A DNA stretch of 64,000 bases from DATFQE01 sp963738205 (lineage in GTDB: Bacteria; Actinomycetota; Thermoleophilia; Gaiellales; Gaiellaceae): assembly GCA_963738205.1 (NCBI GenBank), contig CAVTVQ010000006.1:186001-250000 (forward strand), read 5' to 3'. The notes under the pieces were generated by a model. It saw only the letters and a program-made list of their open reading frames with translations. It was not told the DNA's origin and did no database searches. Below, piece after piece: positions 60,601-64,000 of the stretch (positions are counted from its first letter, which is position 1; every line of letters starts with the position of its first letter). Made by a program: the position numbers and the translations under genes.

Positions 60601-61077
60601 ATGGAGCATTGCTCGTCAAGTCCTCCTAAAAGAGGCGGCGGCTGGGTCGTCGCCCAGTTCGCGCTGATGGCCGGGTCGTTCGCGGCGGGGCTCGTCGGCG
60701 AGTGGCCGGACGGGGTCGAGGACACGTTCGACGTGGTCGGGGCCGTCTTGGTCGTCGCCGGCGCGCTGCTGGCCGTCTGGTCGGCCCGCGCGCTGGGGAG
60801 CTCGCTGACGCCGTTTCCCAAGCCACGCGAACGAGGCGCGCTCGTGGACACGGGGCCGTATCGCTTCTCGCGCCATCCGATCTACAGCGGCGGCATCTAC
60901 TTCTTCGTCGGCTGGGGCCTGTGGACGAGCCCGGCGGCGTTCGCGTTCGCCGTCGCGCTCGCCGTGCTCTGGGCGTACAAGGCCCGATTCGAGGAGCAGC
61001 TGCTCGCCGAGCGGTATCCGGCCTACGACGAGTACAGGCGGCGGACGCGCTGGCGCCTGCTGCCGGGGCTCTACTGA
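60601..61077 (+). CDS. Isoprenylcysteine/phospholipid methyltransferase-like membrane protein
   Basis: 158 residues, ATG preceded by GGAGGG. Four to five helices; GPYRFSRHPIYSGGIYFFVGWGL and FEEQLLAERYPAYDEYRRRTRWRLLP are the ICMT/PEMT family motifs (RHPxYxG and the E-x-Y-x-Y pattern). It may methylate a lipid or prenyl-type substrate using SAM at the membrane. The actual substrate is unknown. Confidence 0.88.
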   Translation: MEHCSSSPPKRGGGWVVAQFALMAGSFAAGLVGEWPDGVEDTFDVVGAVLVVAGALLAVWSARALGSSLTPFPKPRERGALVDTGPYRFSRHPIYSGGIYFFVGWGLWTSPAAFAFAVALAVLWAYKARFEEQLLAERYPAYDEYRRRTRWRLLPGLY

Positions 61078-61577
61078 TGCCGAGCAGCTGGCCCGAGCCG
61101 GTCGAGCGCGTCGCCGCGTTTCTGCGAGCGGCAGGGACGGAGGCCCGCATCGAGGAGTTCCCGGAGGGGACGCCCACGGCGCAGGCCGCGGCCGACGCGG
61201 TCGGCTGTGAGCTCAGGCAGATCGTCAAGTCGCTCGTCTTTACTTGCGGCGATCTCATTTTGCTCGTCCTCGTTCCCGGCGACCGCCGGGCCGACGCGCG
61301 CAAGGTGGCCGAGGCGGGCGGCTGCGCCAAGGCGCGCGTCGCGAGCGCCGAGCTCGTGCTGGAGGCGACCGGCTTCGAGCCCGGTGCGGTGGCGCCGTTC
61401 CCGGTCCGCAACGTCGACCGCGTGTTCGTCGACCGCAGCCTGCTGGCGCTCGACCGTGTGTGGATCGGAGCCGGCTCCACGAGACACATGGCGGCTCTCG
61501 CTCCCGCGGATCTCGTGCGGCTCGCTCGAGCCCAACCAGTCGATGCGGTGGAAGACCCCGACCGCACACCCGGCTAA
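61077..61577 (+). CDS. YbaK/EbsC-type aminoacyl-tRNA deacylase
   Basis: 166 residues, ATG overlapping the previous stop by one base. CELRQIVKSLVFTCGDLILLVLVPGDRRADARKVAE contains the conserved Lys (IVKSL) and the GDRR stretch; GFEPGAVAPFPVRNVDRVFVDRSLLALDRVWIGAGS is the family end. Such proteins hydrolyse mischarged Cys- or Ala-tRNA(Pro). Sequence alone does not settle which. Confidence 0.9.
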   Translation: MPSSWPEPVERVAAFLRAAGTEARIEEFPEGTPTAQAAADAVGCELRQIVKSLVFTCGDLILLVLVPGDRRADARKVAEAGGCAKARVASAELVLEATGFEPGAVAPFPVRNVDRVFVDRSLLALDRVWIGAGSTRHMAALAPADLVRLARAQPVDAVEDPDRTPG

Positions 61578-61614
61578 CATCAAAAGAGACAGCCGGCTAC
61601 GAAGGAGCTGAGCA

Positions 61615-62553
61615 ATGCGGGAGACCGAGAAGATCTGGATGAACGGCGAGCTCGTGGACTGGGCCGACGCCCGCATCCACGTCGGCTCGCACGGATTGCA
61701 CTACGGAACGGGCGTCTTCGAGGGGATCCGTTGCTACGAGACCCCGAAGGGCTCGGCGGTCTTCCGCCTGACCGACCACCTCCAGCGGCTGCACAACTCG
61801 GCGCGCCTGCTCTACATGGACATCCCGTACACCGTGGCCGAGCTCCGCGAGGCCTCGTTCGACCTGATCGGGGCCAACGGGTTGCCAGAGTGCTACCTGC
61901 GCCCGATCGCGTTCTACGGCTACGGCGAGCTCGGCGTGTCCACAGCCGGCAACCCGGTGGAGACGGTGATCATGAGTTGGCCGTGGGGCACGTACCTCGG
62001 CGACGAGGGCCTGAAGAACGGCATCCGGGCCAAGGTGTCGTCGTGGAAGCGGATCGGGCCCAACACGATCCCGCACGTCGCGAAGGCCACGGGCGTGTAC
62101 CTCAACTCGATGCTCGCGGTCACCGAGGCCAACCGCGCGGGCTACGACGAGGCGATCCTGCTCACGGACGAGGGCTACGTCGCCGACGGGTCGGGCGAGA
62201 ACATCTTCGTCGTCTACGGGGACAAGATCGCCACGCCCGGGCTCTCGACGTCGATCCTCCCGGGGATCACGCGCGACACAATCATCCAGATCGCCGAGGA
62301 CCTCGGGCACGCCGTGGAGGAGCGCAACATCATCCGCTCCGACCTCTACCTCGCGGACGAGATCTTCATGGTCGGCACGGCCGCGGAGGTCACGCCGATC
62401 CGCTCCGTGGACGACCACGAGATCGGCCCGCCCGGGCCGGTGACGCTCAAGCTGCAGAAGGCGTACCTCGACACCGTTCGCGGCGGCGGCGAGCGTTGGG
62501 GGCAGTGGCTCGAGTACGCGGCGATCCCGGAACGCGCGCCAGCCGAGGCGTGA
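61615..62553 (+). CDS. ilvE: Branched-chain amino acid aminotransferase
   Basis: 312 residues, AAGGAGC before the ATG. KIWMNGELVDWADARIHVGSHGLHYGTGVFEGIRCYET opens the fold-type IV PLP enzyme; the PLP lysine is in HVAKATGVYLNSMLAVTEA, and DGSGENIFVVYGDKI and FMVGTAAEVTPIRSVD are canonical. It interconverts leucine, isoleucine and valine with their keto acids. Confidence 0.95.
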   Translation: MRETEKIWMNGELVDWADARIHVGSHGLHYGTGVFEGIRCYETPKGSAVFRLTDHLQRLHNSARLLYMDIPYTVAELREASFDLIGANGLPECYLRPIAFYGYGELGVSTAGNPVETVIMSWPWGTYLGDEGLKNGIRAKVSSWKRIGPNTIPHVAKATGVYLNSMLAVTEANRAGYDEAILLTDEGYVADGSGENIFVVYGDKIATPGLSTSILPGITRDTIIQIAEDLGHAVEERNIIRSDLYLADEIFMVGTAAEVTPIRSVDDHEIGPPGPVTLKLQKAYLDTVRGGGERWGQWLEYAAIPERAPAEA

Positions 62554-63671
62554 GCACCGCCGTCCGGCGGATTCCGCTCTCCAAGCCGTACATCGGGGAG
62601 CGCGAGGAGGAGCTCGTCCTCGAGGTGCTGCGCTCGGGCCGGCTGTCGCTCGGGCCGGCGATCGACCGTTTCGAGGAGCTGTTCGCCGAGCGGACCGGAG
62701 CACCGCACGCAGTGGCGGTCTCCTCGGCGACGGCGGGGCTGCACATGCTCTGCCACGCCCGCGGCCTCGGCCCGGGCGACGAGGTGATCACGTCGCCGAT
62801 CTCGTTCGTGGCGACGGCGAACTGCTTCATCTTCGAGGGCGCACGCCCGGTCTTCGCGGACGTGGATCCAGCGACGCTGAACATCGACCCTCAAGCGGTC
62901 GAGGCGGCGATCACCGAACGGACGAAGGCGATCGTGGCCGTCGACATGTTCGGCTACCCGTGCGAGCTGGACGAGCTCCGCACGCTCGCCGACCGGAAGG
63001 GGCTCGCGCTCATCGCCGACTCGGCCGAGGCGCTCGGGGCCGAGTACAAGGGTGGCGTGATCGGCTCACACGGTGTGCCGGCGGCCTTCGGCTTCTACCC
63101 GAACAAGCAGATCACGACCGGCGAGGGCGGGATGGTCACGACCCACTCGGAGGACGAGGGCGAGCTCCTGCGCTCGCTGCGCAACCAGGGACGCTCGTAC
63201 GAGAGCCGCTGGTTCCACCACGTCCGCGTCGGGTTCAACTACCGCTTCACCGACTTGCAGGCGGCAGTCGGGATCGCCCAGCTCGAGAAGCTCGACGAGA
63301 TCCTCGGGCTCCGGGAGGCGGCGGCCGGGCGCTACAGCGAGCTGCTCGCCGGCGTCGACGGCGTCGAGACACCGCATCGCGACGACTCCGACCATCGTCG
63401 CTCGTGGTTCGTGTACGTGGTCAAGCTGGCGCGCGGCGTCGACCGGGACGCCGTGCTCGAGCGGCTGGCGGCCGACGGCGTCGAGGCGGGCCTGTACGTC
63501 CCGTGTGTCCACCTGCAGCCGTACATGCGCGAGGCGTACGGCTTCGCCGAAGGCATGTGCCCGGTCGCCGAGGACGCCGCCTCGCGCACGGTCGCGCTCC
63601 CGTTCTTCCCTGCGATCGAGCCCGACGACCAGGCCTACGTCGTCGAGGCGCTCCGCAGCACGCTCGCCTGA
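62550..63671 (+). CDS. DegT/DnrJ/EryC1/StrS aminotransferase
   Basis: 373 residues, GTG overlapping the ilvE stop. PLSKPYIGEREEELVLEVLRSGRLSLGP is the family start. SSATAGLHMLCHARGLGPGDEVITSPISFVATANC, DSAEALGAEYKG and the PLP lysine in AAFGFYPNKQITTGEGGM follow. GFNYRFTDLQAAVGIAQLEKLDEI completes the match. It transfers an amino group to a keto-sugar, usually nucleotide-linked, for surface glycans. The specific sugar is unknown. Confidence 0.94.
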   Translation: MSTAVRRIPLSKPYIGEREEELVLEVLRSGRLSLGPAIDRFEELFAERTGAPHAVAVSSATAGLHMLCHARGLGPGDEVITSPISFVATANCFIFEGARPVFADVDPATLNIDPQAVEAAITERTKAIVAVDMFGYPCELDELRTLADRKGLALIADSAEALGAEYKGGVIGSHGVPAAFGFYPNKQITTGEGGMVTTHSEDEGELLRSLRNQGRSYESRWFHHVRVGFNYRFTDLQAAVGIAQLEKLDEILGLREAAAGRYSELLAGVDGVETPHRDDSDHRRSWFVYVVKLARGVDRDAVLERLAADGVEAGLYVPCVHLQPYMREAYGFAEGMCPVAEDAASRTVALPFFPAIEPDDQAYVVEALRSTLA

Positions 63672-63678
63672 TCCGTTC

Positions 63679-63741
63679 GGGGTCAGGTCTTGCATTGCCA
63701 CATCGACGGCGGGCCGATGCGTGCTTGCAAGACCTGACCCC
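63679..63741. repeat. REP-like inverted repeat pair
   Basis: GGGGTCAGGTCTTGCA (63679-63694) and TGCAAGACCTGACCCC (63726-63741) are perfect 16-base inverted arms around a 31-base loop. The left arm plus eight more bases matches the single copy at 8141-8164. This is the layout of REP elements mobilised by REP-associated (IS200-like) transposases, though no transposase gene is in the window. Confidence 0.8.
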
Positions 63742-63779
63742 AGGCGAGTCACGCCGCCGCTCTTGACAGAATCCAGTTG

Positions 63780-64000
63780 ATGGCGGAACGGCCTCAGCGG
63801 ATGGTCTTCCTCGGCTTCGGGAAGTTCGCGCGCGCAGACAAGATCTACGCGCTCGAGCCGCTGACCGGCGACGACCGCGGCGGCGGCCGGCGCACGCGCG
63901 TGTGGATCGAGGGTGTCTCCGAGCCGATCATCGCCGGCCGCACGGAGCGGACGATCCTGCACGAGATGGGCGAGGACGCGGCGACGACGGCGCCGCTGCT
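63780..64000 (+). CDS. RemA/DUF370-like regulator, 3'-partial
   Basis: 73 residues visible before the window ends. MVFLGFGKFARADKIYALEPL and GRRTRVWIEGVSEPIIAGRTERTIL resemble the RemA (DUF370) family of DNA-binding ring proteins that control extracellular matrix genes in Bacillus; the RRTR motif is the conserved core. An internal ATG at 63801 could be the true start. The rest lies outside the window. Confidence 0.75.
   Translation, partial: MAERPQRMVFLGFGKFARADKIYALEPLTGDDRGGGRRTRVWIEGVSEPIIAGRTERTILHEMGEDAATTAPL

Noticed and set aside
59374..60609. 411-codon minus-strand frame opposite serA
   Set aside because: His/Arg-rich antisense translation mirroring serA codons, no known domain.
63763..63768. 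TTGACA hexamer upstream of the remA-like gene
   Set aside because: No -10 box at 16-18 bases downstream and too near the start codon to serve as its promoter.

Overview
The window is a 64 kb piece of a high-GC bacterial chromosome packed with genes on both strands. No stretch longer than about 250 bases lacks a plausible gene. GTG and TTG starts are frequent, and many neighbouring genes share their stop and start codons (ATGA, GTGA or TTGA overlaps). The gene set points to an actinobacterium, and I would guess the class Thermoleophilia (Gaiellales/Solirubrobacterales type). It includes GlgE/TreS/maltokinase, gatCAB, acVLRF1, UdgX, DUF6325/SHOCT proteins, DUF6510 and a RemA/DUF370 protein. The lineage is an inference from content. 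There is no rRNA, CRISPR array, phage module or full transposon.

Layout. 1-9.5 kb: small secreted and membrane proteins (cupredoxin, PLDc_N, DUF6325, SHOCT, DUF2231), a methyltransferase, an acVLRF1-type peptidyl-tRNA hydrolase, a deazaflavin-type oxidoreductase, an orphan GAF-PAS histidine kinase, UdgX and tRNA-Cys. 9.5-17.3 kb: a DUF4389 membrane protein, a flippase-like membrane protein with a GDPD, a molybdopterin oxidoreductase/flavin reductase pair, citrate synthase, an MBL-fold hydrolase and RidA. 17.3-27.1 kb: a sugar-uptake locus with a PfkB kinase, a divergent ROK repressor, then solute-binding protein, two permeases, GH4 glycosidase, BadF-type kinase, ABC ATPase and D-threonine-aldolase-like enzyme, almost all translationally coupled. 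27.1-31.6 kb: an O-antigen-ligase-like protein, a second DUF6325 protein, a DHA2-type MFS exporter and a small P-loop kinase.

31.5-47.6 kb is a large alpha-glucan/trehalose locus: malQ, divergent from glgE, treS, mak, glgB, a membrane-anchored HhH protein, an MFS transporter, treZ, glgX and treY. It encodes the TreS-Mak-GlgE route (trehalose to maltose, to maltose-1-phosphate, to glucan), branching and debranching enzymes, and the TreY-TreZ route from glucan back to trehalose. Two long near-palindromes sit just upstream of treS and look like regulator sites.

47.6-64 kb is mostly housekeeping: thioesterase, HMG-CoA reductase, folD, two cold-shock proteins, gatC/gatA/gatB, LysE exporter, a nucleotidyltransferase, infA, an Rpf/lysozyme-like secreted protein, a class V aminotransferase and serA, YbaK deacylase, ilvE, a DegT aminotransferase and the start of a remA-like gene. 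The aminotransferase and serA each carry one extra T that breaks the frame. A 24-nt dispersed repeat (REP-like) occurs once next to tRNA-Cys and once as an inverted pair upstream of the remA-like gene.
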